Positions 57,232 through 64,000 of a stretch of DNA of 64,000 nt are shown piece by piece. The translations under genes and the position numbers were made by a program. Positions within the stretch are counted from its first letter, which is position 1. Each line of letters opens with the position of its first letter. Under the pieces are notes generated by a model. That model ran no database searches, was not told the DNA's origin, and saw only the letters and a list, made by a program, of their open reading frames with translations. Origin of the DNA: Micromonospora lupini (GTDB taxonomy: Bacteria > Actinomycetota > Actinomycetes > Mycobacteriales > Micromonosporaceae); contig NZ_JAPENL010000001.1 in the NCBI RefSeq assembly GCF_026342015.1, positions 1,674,001 to 1,738,000 on the forward strand. Direction: 5' to 3'.

Positions 57232-60200
57232 ATGACGAACGAGTCCAACGAGGCGAAGCTGGTCGACTACCTCAAGTGGGTCACCGGCGATCTGCACAAG
57301 GCCCGACAGCGCATCGCCGAGCTGGAGTCGGCGACGCCGGAGCCGATCGCGGTGGTGGGGATGGGTTGTCGGTATCCGGGGGGTGTGCGCTCAGCCGATG
57401 ACCTGTGGGACTTGGTCGTTCAGGGCCGCGACGCCGTGTCCGGGTTTCCCACCGGACGGGGCTGGGACATCGACGCCCTCTACGACCCCGACCCCGACCA
57501 CCCCGGCACCACCTACTGCCGCGAAGGCGGCTTCCTGCACGACGCCGGCGACTTCGACGCCGACTTCTTCGGCATGAGCCCCCGCGAAGCCCTCGCCACC
57601 GACCCCCAACAACGACTCCTGCTCGAAACCGCATGGGAAACCATCGAACACGCCGGCATCGACCCCACCACCCTGCGCGGCACCCGCACCGGCGTCTACA
57701 CCGGCATCATGTACGCCGACTACGGCGCCCGCCTCATGCACAACCCACCCCCCGGCTACGAAGGATTCCTCGGCAACGGCAGCGCCGGCAGCATCGCCTC
57801 CGGCCGCATCGCCTACACGTTGGGCCTCGAAGGCCCCGCCGTCACCATCGACACCGCCTGCTCCTCATCACTGGTCGCCATGCACCACGCCGCCACCGCC
57901 CTACGCAACGGCGAATGCGACCTCGCCCTCGCCGGCGGCGCCACCATCATGGCCACCCCCAACGTCTTCATCGAATTCTCCCGCCAACGCGGCCTCGCCC
58001 CCAACGGACGCTGCAAACCCTTCTCCGACACCGCCGACGGCACCGGCTGGAGCGAAGGCGCAGGACTCCTCCTGCTCGAACGCCTCACCGACGCCCACAC
58101 CAACAACCACCACATCCACGCCATCCTGCGCGGCTCCGCCATCAACCAAGACGGCGCCTCCAACGGACTCACCGCCCCCAACGGCCCCGCCCAACAACGC
58201 GTCATCCACGCCGCCCTCACCAACGCCCACCTCACCCCCACCGACATCGACGCCATCGAAGCCCACGGCACCGGCACCACCCTCGGCGACCCCATCGAAG
58301 CCCAAGCACTCATCAACACCTACACCCCCCACCGCACCCACCCCCTCTACCTCGGCTCCATCAAATCCAACATCGGCCACACCCAAGCCGCCGCCGGAGC
58401 CGCCGGCACCATCAAAATGATCCAAGCCATCAACCACGCCACCCTCCCCCCCACCCTCCACACCACCACCCCCACCCACCACATCGACTGGCACACCACC
58501 CCCCTACAACTGCTCACCACCACCACACCCTGGCCCACCACCAACCACCCCCGCCGCGCCGCCATCTCCTCCTTCGGCATCTCCGGCACCAACGCCCACA
58601 TCATCATCGAACAACCACCCACCCCCACCACACCAACGCCGACCCCGACGCCGGCGCGGGTCACGCCGTGGATCCTGTCCGCGAGGACGCCACAGGCCCT
58701 CACCGAGCAGGCACACCGACTAGCCAGCCACCTCGACAGTCATCCCGACGCCGATCCCGTCCACGTCGGACGTGCGCTGGCCGGCACGCGTACCCGGTTC
58801 GCCGAGCGGATGGTCGTCACGGGCACCGATCTGGACGAGTTCCGTTCGGCACTGAGGGCGTACCCGGAGGGTGGCCGTGCGGTGCGCGGCCGGGCTCAGG
58901 GACAGCCCGGCCGGGTCGCCTTCCTCCTCACCGGCCAAGGCAGCCAACACCTCAACATGGGCCGCCAACTCCACCACACCTACCCCGCCTTCGCCCACGC
59001 CTTCGACACCACCTGCGCCGCCCTCGACCCCCACCTCCCCCAACCCCTCAAAACCATCATCTGGGGCACCAACCCCCACCACCTCAACCAAACCCTCTAC
59101 ACCCAACCCGCCCTCTTCGCCATCCACACCGCCCTACACCACCTCCTCACCACCCTCAACCTCACCCCCGACTACTACCTCGGCCACTCCATCGGCGAAC
59201 TCACCGCCGCCCACCTCGCCGGACTCTGGACCCTCACCGACACCGCCCACCTCATCACCACCCGCGCCACCCTCATGCACCACCTCCCACCCGGCGGCAC
59301 CATGCTCGCCATCAACACCCACCCCCACAACCTCCACCACACCCTCACCCACCACCCCACCGCCACCATCGCCGCCCACAACTCCCCCACCAACACCGTC
59401 ATCGCCGGCCCCACACACACCCTCAAAACCCTCGCCCAACACTGGCGCGGCCAGGGTCGCAAAGTCACCGAACTCAAGGTCTCCCACGCGTTCCACTCGC
59501 CACTCATGCACGACGCCGCCGAACAGTTCGCCGAGGTCGCCGCCAAAGTCACCTACCACCCCACCACCACACCGATCATCTCCAACCTCACCGGAGAACC
59601 CGCCACCACCGAACAACTCACCGACCCCCACTACTGGGCAAGCCTCATCGAACAACCCGTCCAATTCGCCGCCGGTCTGCAAACCCTGCACAAGCACGGC
59701 GTCACCACCTATCTCGAACTCGGACCCGACGCCGTCCTCAGTGGCCTTGCCCGGGAGACGCTCCGCGACCCGACCACCGCCGAGCTGCTTCCGCTGATCC
59801 GTCGCGATCGGCCCGAGGCGACAACAGTCCTCGGGGCGGCAGCGGCGGCGTGGGTGAGTGGACGGAACGTGGACTGGACGGAGGTTGTCGGCACGGCCGC
59901 CCCGGGGCCGGCCTTCCCTCTGCCGCGGTATCCGTTCCAACGGCAGACGTACTGGCTCGAATCCGGCGCCGCGAGCGGGTCGGACGACGAGAACGAGGGT
60001 CAGTTCTGGGACGCCGTGACGAACCAGGACGCCAAGGCGCTCGCCGGCCTGCTGGGCGATTCGGACGCCACCGGGGCCCTGCGCTCGCTCCTGCCGGCCC
60101 TCGCCGACTGGCGCCGGCAGGGAAGCTGGTGGCACCGCATCGGCTGGCGGCCCGACACACGCGTCGCGACGACGGCCACCACCGGCCGGTGGATCGTGGC

Positions 60201-61692
60201 CGTCGCCGAGGGCGCCGAGGCCAAGGAGGTCGAGGAGGTCGTCGCGTGCCTGGCCGAGCACGGCGTCCAGGTCACCACGGTCGCCGTGGGAGCCAGCCTG
60301 GCGCAGAGTCTCCTGGCCGAGGCGGTCGGCGACGGCGACGTCGCAGGTGTGCTGTCGATGCTGGGGATGAGACCGACACGGGAACTCCTCGACGCCCTGC
60401 GGACGCTCGAGCGCACCGATGACGTCTGGTTGCTCACCCGTGGCGCGGCCGCCGTCACCACCGAGGATGACGCGCCGTCGCTCGACCAGGCGCAGCTGGC
60501 CGCGTTCGGCCGGGCCACGGTCACCGCGTATCCGCACCAGCCGATCGCCCTGGTCGACGTCGGTCCCGGCGCGGCCGCGATGGCGCAGCTACCGCACCTG
60601 CTCGCCGAGCGGGCCGAGGGTCAGGAGGTCGCGTTGCGGCCGGCCGGTCGGTTCGTCCGTCGTCTGGAACGAACCCGGGTCGCGCCGGCACACGACCCGT
60701 CGGCCTGGTCGCCGGCCGGCCGGATCATGCTGGTCGGCGAGGGAGCGCTCGCGTCGGCGACCGAGTCCTGGCTCCGGACGGCGGGCGCCGAGGTCGTCCG
60801 CGAACAACGGGACACGGTGGCCGACGTGCTCGGGCAGCCGGCGGAGACGCAACCGACCGCTGTCGTCCTGGTCGCCGACGGGCAGGGGAAGTCGCACGGC
60901 GAACCGCTCTCGGTCGCCGACGTCGAACGCGAGGTCGATTCCCTGGTGCCGGTGGCCACCGAGATCGACAGGCTCACCCGCGGTGCCGACGGACCGACGA
61001 TGGTGGTCCTCAGCTCGCTGGCCGGGCAGCTCGGCGTACCGGAGATGGTGAACGCCGCACCGGCGCTCGCCGCACTCGACGCCCTGATCCGGCGCCGCCG
61101 CGCCGCCGGGTGCCCGGCGGTGGCGGTGGCCTGGGGCAGTGTCCGCGGTCAGAACGCCCAGCCGGCCCCGAGCGGGATGCGCCCGGTGGCGGTCGGCCTG
61201 GCCCTGTCCGCCCTCGACCGTGCCGGGCTGCTCGGTGAGCGCGGTGACGGCCTCGTCGTCGTCGACGCCGACTGGGCCACGATGGCCCGGTCGCTCCCCG
61301 GTCCGCTGCTGTCCGGGCTGGTCGGCACCGAGCCGGTGTCCGCCACCGAGACCGTCGGCGACACGGGCGGGCAGTGGCGGACCGCGTACGCGGCCGCCCG
61401 CGACGACGACGAGCGGGTCGCCCTCCTGCTCGGCCTGATCCGTGGCCACGCGGCCGCCGTACTGGGTCAGCCGGACGCCGACGCGGTGCCGGTGGACCAG
61501 GAGTTCCTGGAACTGGGGTTCACCTCCTTCACCGCGCTGGAGCTGTACAACAAGCTGGTGGAGGTGGTGGGGGTGGAGCTGTCTCCGCTCGCGATCTACG
61601 ACCACGCGACGCCCGCGGCACTCGCCCGACACGTACGCGAGGAGCTGGCGCACGCTGGGGACGAGCTGGCGCCTGTCGACGGCGAGAGCTGA
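57232..61692 (+). CDS. Type I PKS 6: module 10, terminal, without thioesterase
   Basis: This last subunit (1486 aa) is KS-AT(malonyl)-KR(inactive)-ACP. It adds one malonyl unit and leaves the beta-ketone, so the finished chain is a 3-oxoacyl thioester on its ACP. The protein ends about 15 residues after the ACP with no thioesterase, reductase or docking tail; release must be done in trans. The N-terminal docking helix is [24 protein letters not shown] 57232 follows a GGGAGG-containing leader, 28 bases after the PKS 5 stop. KS DNA is almost identical to module 6. The AT is a patchwork of family-B sequence and unrelated segments. Confidence 0.95.
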   Translation: MTNESNEAKLVDYLKWVTGDLHKARQRIAELESATPEPIAVVGMGCRYPGGVRSADDLWDLVVQGRDAVSGFPTGRGWDIDALYDPDPDHPGTTYCREGGFLHDAGDFDADFFGMSPREALATDPQQRLLLETAWETIEHAGIDPTTLRGTRTGVYTGIMYADYGARLMHNPPPGYEGFLGNGSAGSIASGRIAYTLGLEGPAVTIDTACSSSLVAMHHAATALRNGECDLALAGGATIMATPNVFIEFSRQRGLAPNGRCKPFSDTADGTGWSEGAGLLLLERLTDAHTNNHHIHAILRGSAINQDGASNGLTAPNGPAQQRVIHAALTNAHLTPTDIDAIEAHGTGTTLGDPIEAQALINTYTPHRTHPLYLGSIKSNIGHTQAAAGAAGTIKMIQAINHATLPPTLHTTTPTHHIDWHTTPLQLLTTTTPWPTTNHPRRAAISSFGISGTNAHIIIEQPPTPTTPTPTPTPARVTPWILSARTPQALTEQAHRLASHLDSHPDADPVHVGRALAGTRTRFAERMVVTGTDLDEFRSALRAYPEGGRAVRGRAQGQPGRVAFLLTGQGSQHLNMGRQLHHTYPAFAHAFDTTCAALDPHLPQPLKTIIWGTNPHHLNQTLYTQPALFAIHTALHHLLTTLNLTPDYYLGHSIGELTAAHLAGLWTLTDTAHLITTRATLMHHLPPGGTMLAINTHPHNLHHTLTHHPTATIAAHNSPTNTVIAGPTHTLKTLAQHWRGQGRKVTELKVSHAFHSPLMHDAAEQFAEVAAKVTYHPTTTPIISNLTGEPATTEQLTDPHYWASLIEQPVQFAAGLQTLHKHGVTTYLELGPDAVLSGLARETLRDPTTAELLPLIRRDRPEATTVLGAAAAAWVSGRNVDWTEVVGTAAPGPAFPLPRYPFQRQTYWLESGAASGSDDENEGQFWDAVTNQDAKALAGLLGDSDATGALRSLLPALADWRRQGSWWHRIGWRPDTRVATTATTGRWIVAVAEGAEAKEVEEVVACLAEHGVQVTTVAVGASLAQSLLAEAVGDGDVAGVLSMLGMRPTRELLDALRTLERTDDVWLLTRGAAAVTTEDDAPSLDQAQLAAFGRATVTAYPHQPIALVDVGPGAAAMAQLPHLLAERAEGQEVALRPAGRFVRRLERTRVAPAHDPSAWSPAGRIMLVGEGALASATESWLRTAGAEVVREQRDTVADVLGQPAETQPTAVVLVADGQGKSHGEPLSVADVEREVDSLVPVATEIDRLTRGADGPTMVVLSSLAGQLGVPEMVNAAPALAALDALIRRRRAAGCPAVAVAWGSVRGQNAQPAPSGMRPVAVGLALSALDRAGLLGERGDGLVVVDADWATMARSLPGPLLSGLVGTEPVSATETVGDTGGQWRTAYAAARDDDERVALLLGLIRGHAAAVLGQPDADAVPVDQEFLELGFTSFTALELYNKLVEVVGVELSPLAIYDHATPAALARHVREELAHAGDELAPVDGES
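57358..58631 (+). repeat. KS repeat block B, module 10 copy
   Basis: Copy of 33296-34569 at offset 24062. Identity ends exactly where the linker becomes a Thr-Pro run without the tetrapeptide array. Confidence 0.9.
58924..59447 (+). repeat. AT repeat block B, partial copy in module 10
   Basis: This 524-bp tract around the AT active-site Ser is the same as in modules 2, 3 and 6 (offset 45363 from module 2). The 290 bp before it are unrelated to the repeat and use G/C-ended codons. The DNA after it is a mixture of matching and diverged patches. Confidence 0.88.
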
Positions 61693-61701
61693 GCGCGGCG
61701 A

Positions 61702-61733
61702 AGTGGCCGCACCTCCACGGAGGTGCGGCCACT
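61702..61733. terminator. Bidirectional intrinsic terminator between convergent operons
   Basis: AGTGGCCGCACCTCC and its exact reverse complement flank a two-base centre, a perfect 15-bp stem (shorter in practice to allow a loop). It begins 10 bases after the PKS 6 stop and ends 28 bases before the stop of the minus-strand ferredoxin gene. There is no T-run, as is usual for actinomycete terminators. Confidence 0.85.
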
Positions 61734-61761
61734 CGTCCTGCCCGCGACACGAGCGGGTGGG

Positions 61762-61965
61762 TCAGGTCTGCGCGATCTCGTTCAGGGAGATGGCCCCCGA
61801 CGGGCACAGGTTCACCGCCTCGCGTACGTCCTCGTCCTCGTCGGCCCCACGCGGCTGCCGCAGCACCACGACCATGCCGTCGTCGTCCTGATCGAAGAGA
61901 GCGGGCGCCGTCATCACGCAGCGTCCCGTGCCGAGACAGATGTCCCGGTCGGCATTGGCGATCAT
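61762..61965 (-). CDS. 3Fe-4S ferredoxin (cytochrome P450 partner type)
   Basis: This 67-aa ferredoxin has three cluster cysteines, C10 and C16 (CLGTGRC) and C54 in LCPSGAI. The second position of a 4Fe-4S motif is occupied by Gly/Thr, which is the pattern of single [3Fe-4S] ferredoxins that feed electrons to P450s in actinomycetes. AGGA lies seven bases before the ATG. It is the last gene of the minus-strand operon and lies 24 bases after the type II thioesterase stop. No P450 or ferredoxin reductase is in the window; the partner is probably a tailoring P450 elsewhere in the cluster, as ferredoxin genes accompany P450s in other spirotetronate loci. It has no signal peptide and is cytoplasmic. 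Confidence 0.93.
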   Translation of the reverse strand: MIANADRDICLGTGRCVMTAPALFDQDDDGMVVVLRQPRGADEDEDVREAVNLCPSGAISLNEIAQT

Positions 61966-61989
61966 GGGAAAGTCCTTCCGCAGAGGGGT

Positions 61990-62766
61990 TCAGACCACCG
62001 CGACGCGCCCGCTCGCGGAAGCGAGCAGGGTTCGCAGGTACGACAGCAGCAGCGGCCGGGACTCCTGGTGGAAGAAGTGGCCTCCCGGAAGCTCCCGCAC
62101 AACGCCACCGGCCCTGGTCAGGCGACGCCAACGCGCCATCTGCTCCGGGGTGACGATCGGGTCGCCGGCGCCGGTGAAGATGTTGATGGGGCAGTCCAGG
62201 GGGTCGGTTTCGGAGCCGACCCCGTACAGGTCCCGTGGCTCGCAGAGCGCCAGGTCGTCGCGGAGCAGCGCGATGGCCGCGTCCCGCCACTGCGGGTAGG
62301 ACATCAGCGCGGCCGACATCCCGCCGATGCCCACGAGCATCCGCTCCAGCTCGTCGTCGGGGCGGTCGAAGAAGCCCGGGGTCCGGCGATCGGTGCCGGG
62401 TGCGCCGGGCGGCTGACAGGCGCCGACGTTGACCATCAGCGGCCGCGACCGGCCGGTCTCGAACCGCATCCGAGCCCAGGAGTACGCGAGCATCGCGCCC
62501 ATGCTGTGCCCGTAGAAGGCGTACGGCTCGTCGAGCAGAGCGCCGAGTTCGCCGTCGAGCTGCTCCAGCAGGACCGCCAGGTCGCGGATGCGCGGCTCAT
62601 TGACACGCGCCTCGCGTCCGGGTAGCTGGATCGGCAGCACGTCGACGCCCGGCCCGAGGCGGTCGCGCCAGGTCATGAACGGCCGGGCCGTGGAGCCCGC
62701 GGGATGCAGGCACAGCAGGCGTACGGTGGCCGCCGGATCCGGAGCGGCCAGCAGGTACCGGCTCAT
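61990..62766 (-). CDS. Type II (editing) thioesterase
   Basis: This stand-alone alpha/beta-hydrolase thioesterase (258 aa) belongs to the type that removes wrong or stalled acyl groups from PKS carrier proteins. From the start MSRYLLAAPD, the catalytic Ser88 sits in GHSMG, Asp202 in GAGDPIVT and His230 in GGHFFH. LCLHPAGSTA near residue 20 is the usual oxyanion-loop region. Two ATGs lie close together: the first (62772) directly abuts the AGGAG Shine-Dalgarno, while the second (62766) is six bases away from it and is chosen. It lies 15 bases after the hydrolase stop, in one operon with it and the ferredoxin. It is not expected to release the final product, which still lacks a cis thioesterase. 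Confidence 0.93.
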   Translation of the reverse strand: MSRYLLAAPDPAATVRLLCLHPAGSTARPFMTWRDRLGPGVDVLPIQLPGREARVNEPRIRDLAVLLEQLDGELGALLDEPYAFYGHSMGAMLAYSWARMRFETGRSRPLMVNVGACQPPGAPGTDRRTPGFFDRPDDELERMLVGIGGMSAALMSYPQWRDAAIALLRDDLALCEPRDLYGVGSETDPLDCPINIFTGAGDPIVTPEQMARWRRLTRAGGVVRELPGGHFFHQESRPLLLSYLRTLLASASGRVAVV

Positions 62767-62772
62767 CGGCAT

Positions 62773-62777
62773 CTCCT
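62773..62777 (-). promoter_or_regulatory. Ribosome-binding site AGGAG deciding the thioesterase start
   Basis: AGGAG on the minus strand is six bases from the ATG at 62766 and directly touches the alternative ATG at 62772. Normal spacing favours the downstream start. Confidence 0.75.
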
Positions 62778-62781
62778 CTGG

Positions 62782-63873
62782 TCAGTGCCGTGTCGCGCCG
62801 GGAAGACGGCGGCGGGCGCGCATGAGGCCGAGGGCGAGGCCCATCCCCGCGCGCGCCACCGGCAACCGCCCCGCCATCCGCAGGATCGTCGCGAGTGTCC
62901 ACAGTCGGGTCTCGGCGACGTGCGCCGGCGCGCCGTGCACGTCGTCGTACTCGAGGACCCGTAGATCGCGCACGTGGTCGCGCAGCAGCGCCAGTTCGGA
63001 GCCGGGGATGATCTCGTCTCGGAGACACGACACGTAGGCGATCGGGACGCGGAGCCCGGCCAGGATCTCGGTGGGCAGCGCCCACTCCTCCAGGGGCGTA
63101 CCGCTGTCCGTGAGCTTCGTTCCGGTCAGTCGGCTCAGGGTGTCGACGGTGATCCGTGGCACGCGCGGCCACCAGACCGGGTCCAGGAAGAACTCCCGCG
63201 CCGGGGCGCCGACGGTGACCACCCCGCGGATGCGCGCGTCCTCGGAGGCGCAGCGCAGGGCGAGATGCCCGCTGAAGCTGAGCGCCATGAGGATCGTGGT
63301 GGCGGTGTCCGCGCGGTCGCCGAGGGAATCCAGCAACGCGCTGAGAAATCCCGCGGACTCCGGCGTGTACCGCATGGTGTTCTCACCGACGCCGGGCAGC
63401 TCGGTGACGACGACTGCCATCCCGATGCGACCGGCGCCGGCGAGGACGGGCGCCCACTGTTCCTTCACGCTGACGATGCCCCCTGTCACGACCAGCAGGG
63501 GGCGCGGATCGGTGGCGGAGAGGCCGGCGGCCCAGGCGCGTACGCGACAGCCGTCGACAGTCACCTCCAGGGGCTCGATGTCGTCGCGGCCACGGCGCCA
63601 GGCGTCGAAACTCCGCACGCAGCCCTCCTGGGCCTGCGCCCGGGCCGGCCCGTCGACGTAGGGGAAGCGTGCCATGGCGTACCGGGCGCTGGCGCCCAGC
63701 AGGTCGCCGCGGTTCCGCGCCTCGCTCGCCGCCGCCGACCACTGGCACGCCCATGATCCGGGGGCGCCCTCCTCGTCGGACGTGATCCCGGCCAGCACCG
63801 CCTCGTAGTCGGCGATGCCCTGGCCGCGGGCGTGCAGCCGGGCGAACTGCCGCAGCTCGGCCAGGTCCCTCAC
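62782..63873 (-). CDS. Alpha/beta hydrolase, tetronate acetate-elimination (Agg5/QmnD5/AbyA5) type
   Basis: This is a 363-aa FrsA/esterase-like alpha/beta hydrolase. A helical N-terminal part (about 1-100) precedes the hydrolase core. Candidate catalytic residues are Ser199 in MALSFSGHLAL (nucleophile elbow without the usual first and last Gly), Asp286 in LRDEIIPGSE and His313 in DVHGAPAH. In tetronate pathways such a protein follows an E2-like acyltransferase. It eliminates acetate from the O-acetylated hydroxymethyl tetronate to give the exocyclic methylene. Here the gene follows exactly such an acyltransferase, with its GTG start overlapping that stop (GTGA). The assignment rests on fold, length and neighbour. 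A generic esterase remains possible. Confidence 0.75.
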   Translation of the reverse strand: MRDLAELRQFARLHARGQGIADYEAVLAGITSDEEGAPGSWACQWSAAASEARNRGDLLGASARYAMARFPYVDGPARAQAQEGCVRSFDAWRRGRDDIEPLEVTVDGCRVRAWAAGLSATDPRPLLVVTGGIVSVKEQWAPVLAGAGRIGMAVVVTELPGVGENTMRYTPESAGFLSALLDSLGDRADTATTILMALSFSGHLALRCASEDARIRGVVTVGAPAREFFLDPVWWPRVPRITVDTLSRLTGTKLTDSGTPLEEWALPTEILAGLRVPIAYVSCLRDEIIPGSELALLRDHVRDLRVLEYDDVHGAPAHVAETRLWTLATILRMAGRLPVARAGMGLALGLMRARRRLPGATRH

Positions 63874-64000
63874 GCGAACCCCTCCAAGGCGTCCTTGATG
63901 TCGGCGAGGACGTCGGCGGCCTCGGCACCGTCGATCACCCGGTGGTCGAAGGCCAGGCTGAGCCGCATCGAGGGCGCCACGGTGACCGCACCGTCGCGGG
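63870..64000 (-). CDS. E2-type acyltransferase, 3' end only (Agg4/QmnD4/AbyA4-like)
   Basis: Only the last 43 residues are in the window; the gene continues beyond base 64000. The segment reads ...VAPSMRLSLAFDHRVIDGAE..., with the DHRxxDG catalytic motif of the dihydrolipoamide acyltransferase (E2) C-terminal domain, followed by the final helix ADVLADIKDALEGF. In a tetronate cluster this type of enzyme acetylates the primary hydroxyl of the tetronate ring. Its stop overlaps the GTG start of the hydrolase, so the two are translationally coupled. A housekeeping pyruvate or branched-chain dehydrogenase E2 is the alternative but would not normally sit in a PKS operon. Lipoyl domains, if any, would be outside the window. 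Confidence 0.8.
   Translation of the reverse strand, partial: RDGAVTVAPSMRLSLAFDHRVIDGAEAADVLADIKDALEGFA

Larger units (their letters stand above)
57340..61660 (+). other. Module 10: KS - AT(malonyl) - KR(inactive) - ACP
   Basis: KS Cys210. AT Ser653 in GHSIGE with [10 protein letters not shown] indicates malonyl-CoA. No DH is present. The KR-like region (about 60130-61330) has [11 protein letters not shown] instead of GGTGxLG. It keeps a Ser in VLSSLAG but lacks the catalytic Tyr ([13 protein letters not shown] in place of YAAAN). ACP Ser1432 lies in [10 protein letters not shown], with Thr replacing the usual Asp, as in the loading ACP. Confidence 0.88.

Noticed and set aside
12401..59447. 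The long repeats as insertion sequences or other mobile elements.
   Set aside because: They are internal parts of KS and AT domains in one reading frame, with no terminal inverted repeats, target duplications or transposase.
61430..61692. Possible cis thioesterase or reductase at the end of the last PKS.
   Set aside because: The frame ends about 15 residues after the ACP; no GxSxG or nucleotide-binding motif follows.
3691..61692. Assignment to one named compound such as maklamicin, phocoenamicin or chlorothricin.
   Set aside because: Without a database comparison I cannot match the module order. Chlorothricin, as I recall it, uses fewer methylmalonyl units than the four read here, so only the class is claimed.
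63870..64000. The E2 fragment as part of a housekeeping pyruvate or branched-chain dehydrogenase.
   Set aside because: It is translationally coupled to an alpha/beta hydrolase in a PKS-linked operon, the known tetronate pair. It is kept as a minor alternative only because most of the gene is outside the window.

Overview
The window reads as very high-GC actinomycete chromosome. A Micromonosporaceae-like host is my guess from style, not proven. It holds most of a modular type I polyketide synthase (PKS) cluster. All CDS have GC-rich codons, Shine-Dalgarno starts and tight operon packing. No transposase, integrase, RNA gene or CRISPR array is visible.

Layout. (1) 31-3507, minus strand: a four-gene operon of a small unknown protein, a DUF5988-type protein, korA and korB (2-oxoacid:ferredoxin oxidoreductase). 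(2) 3508-3690: a 183-bp divergent intergenic region with an imperfect inverted repeat, a palindrome and two hairpins. (3) 3691-61692, plus strand: six collinear PKS genes encoding a loading module and ten extension modules, separated by -1 to 48 bp. (4) 61702-61733: a perfect 15-bp stem between convergent genes, probably a bidirectional terminator. (5) 61762-64000, minus strand: a 3Fe-4S ferredoxin, a type II thioesterase, an alpha/beta hydrolase and the 3' end of an E2-type (2-oxoacid dehydrogenase) acyltransferase that runs off the window.

How the genes work together. The loading module is KSQ-AT(malonyl)-ACP, so the starter is acetate. The extender order read from AT motifs is mm, m, m, mm, m, m, mm, mm, m, m (mm = methylmalonyl, m = malonyl). 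Modules 1, 2, 4, 5, 6 and 9 carry DH-KR and modules 7 and 8 carry DH-ER-KR. Module 3 has a dead DH and a dead KR, and module 10 has a dead KR and no DH. The predicted chain is a 3-oxoacyl-ACP with a terminal methyl diene, an internal ketone, a methylated triene, two saturated methyl-branched units and an enone next to the final beta-keto group. There is no thioesterase domain at the end. A released-by-condensation 3-oxoacyl chain, together with an E2-like acyltransferase followed by an alpha/beta hydrolase, is the known arrangement for exocyclic-methylene tetronates (Agg4/Agg5, QmnD4/QmnD5, AbyA4/AbyA5 type). I therefore infer a spirotetronate or related tetronate polyketide. The glyceryl-loading genes and the FabH-like ligase would have to lie beyond base 64000.

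The most striking signals are these. TTA (bldA-type) codons sit at codon 6 of the first PKS gene and codon 13 of the divergent gene. Long, almost identical KS/AT blocks are shared by modules 2, 3, 6 and 10, and a separate block by modules 7 and 8; they have a G-poor, C/A-ended codon usage unlike the rest. A 12-bp variable-number tandem repeat encodes tetrapeptides in the KS-AT linkers of modules 2, 3 and 6 (12, 14 and 8 units).
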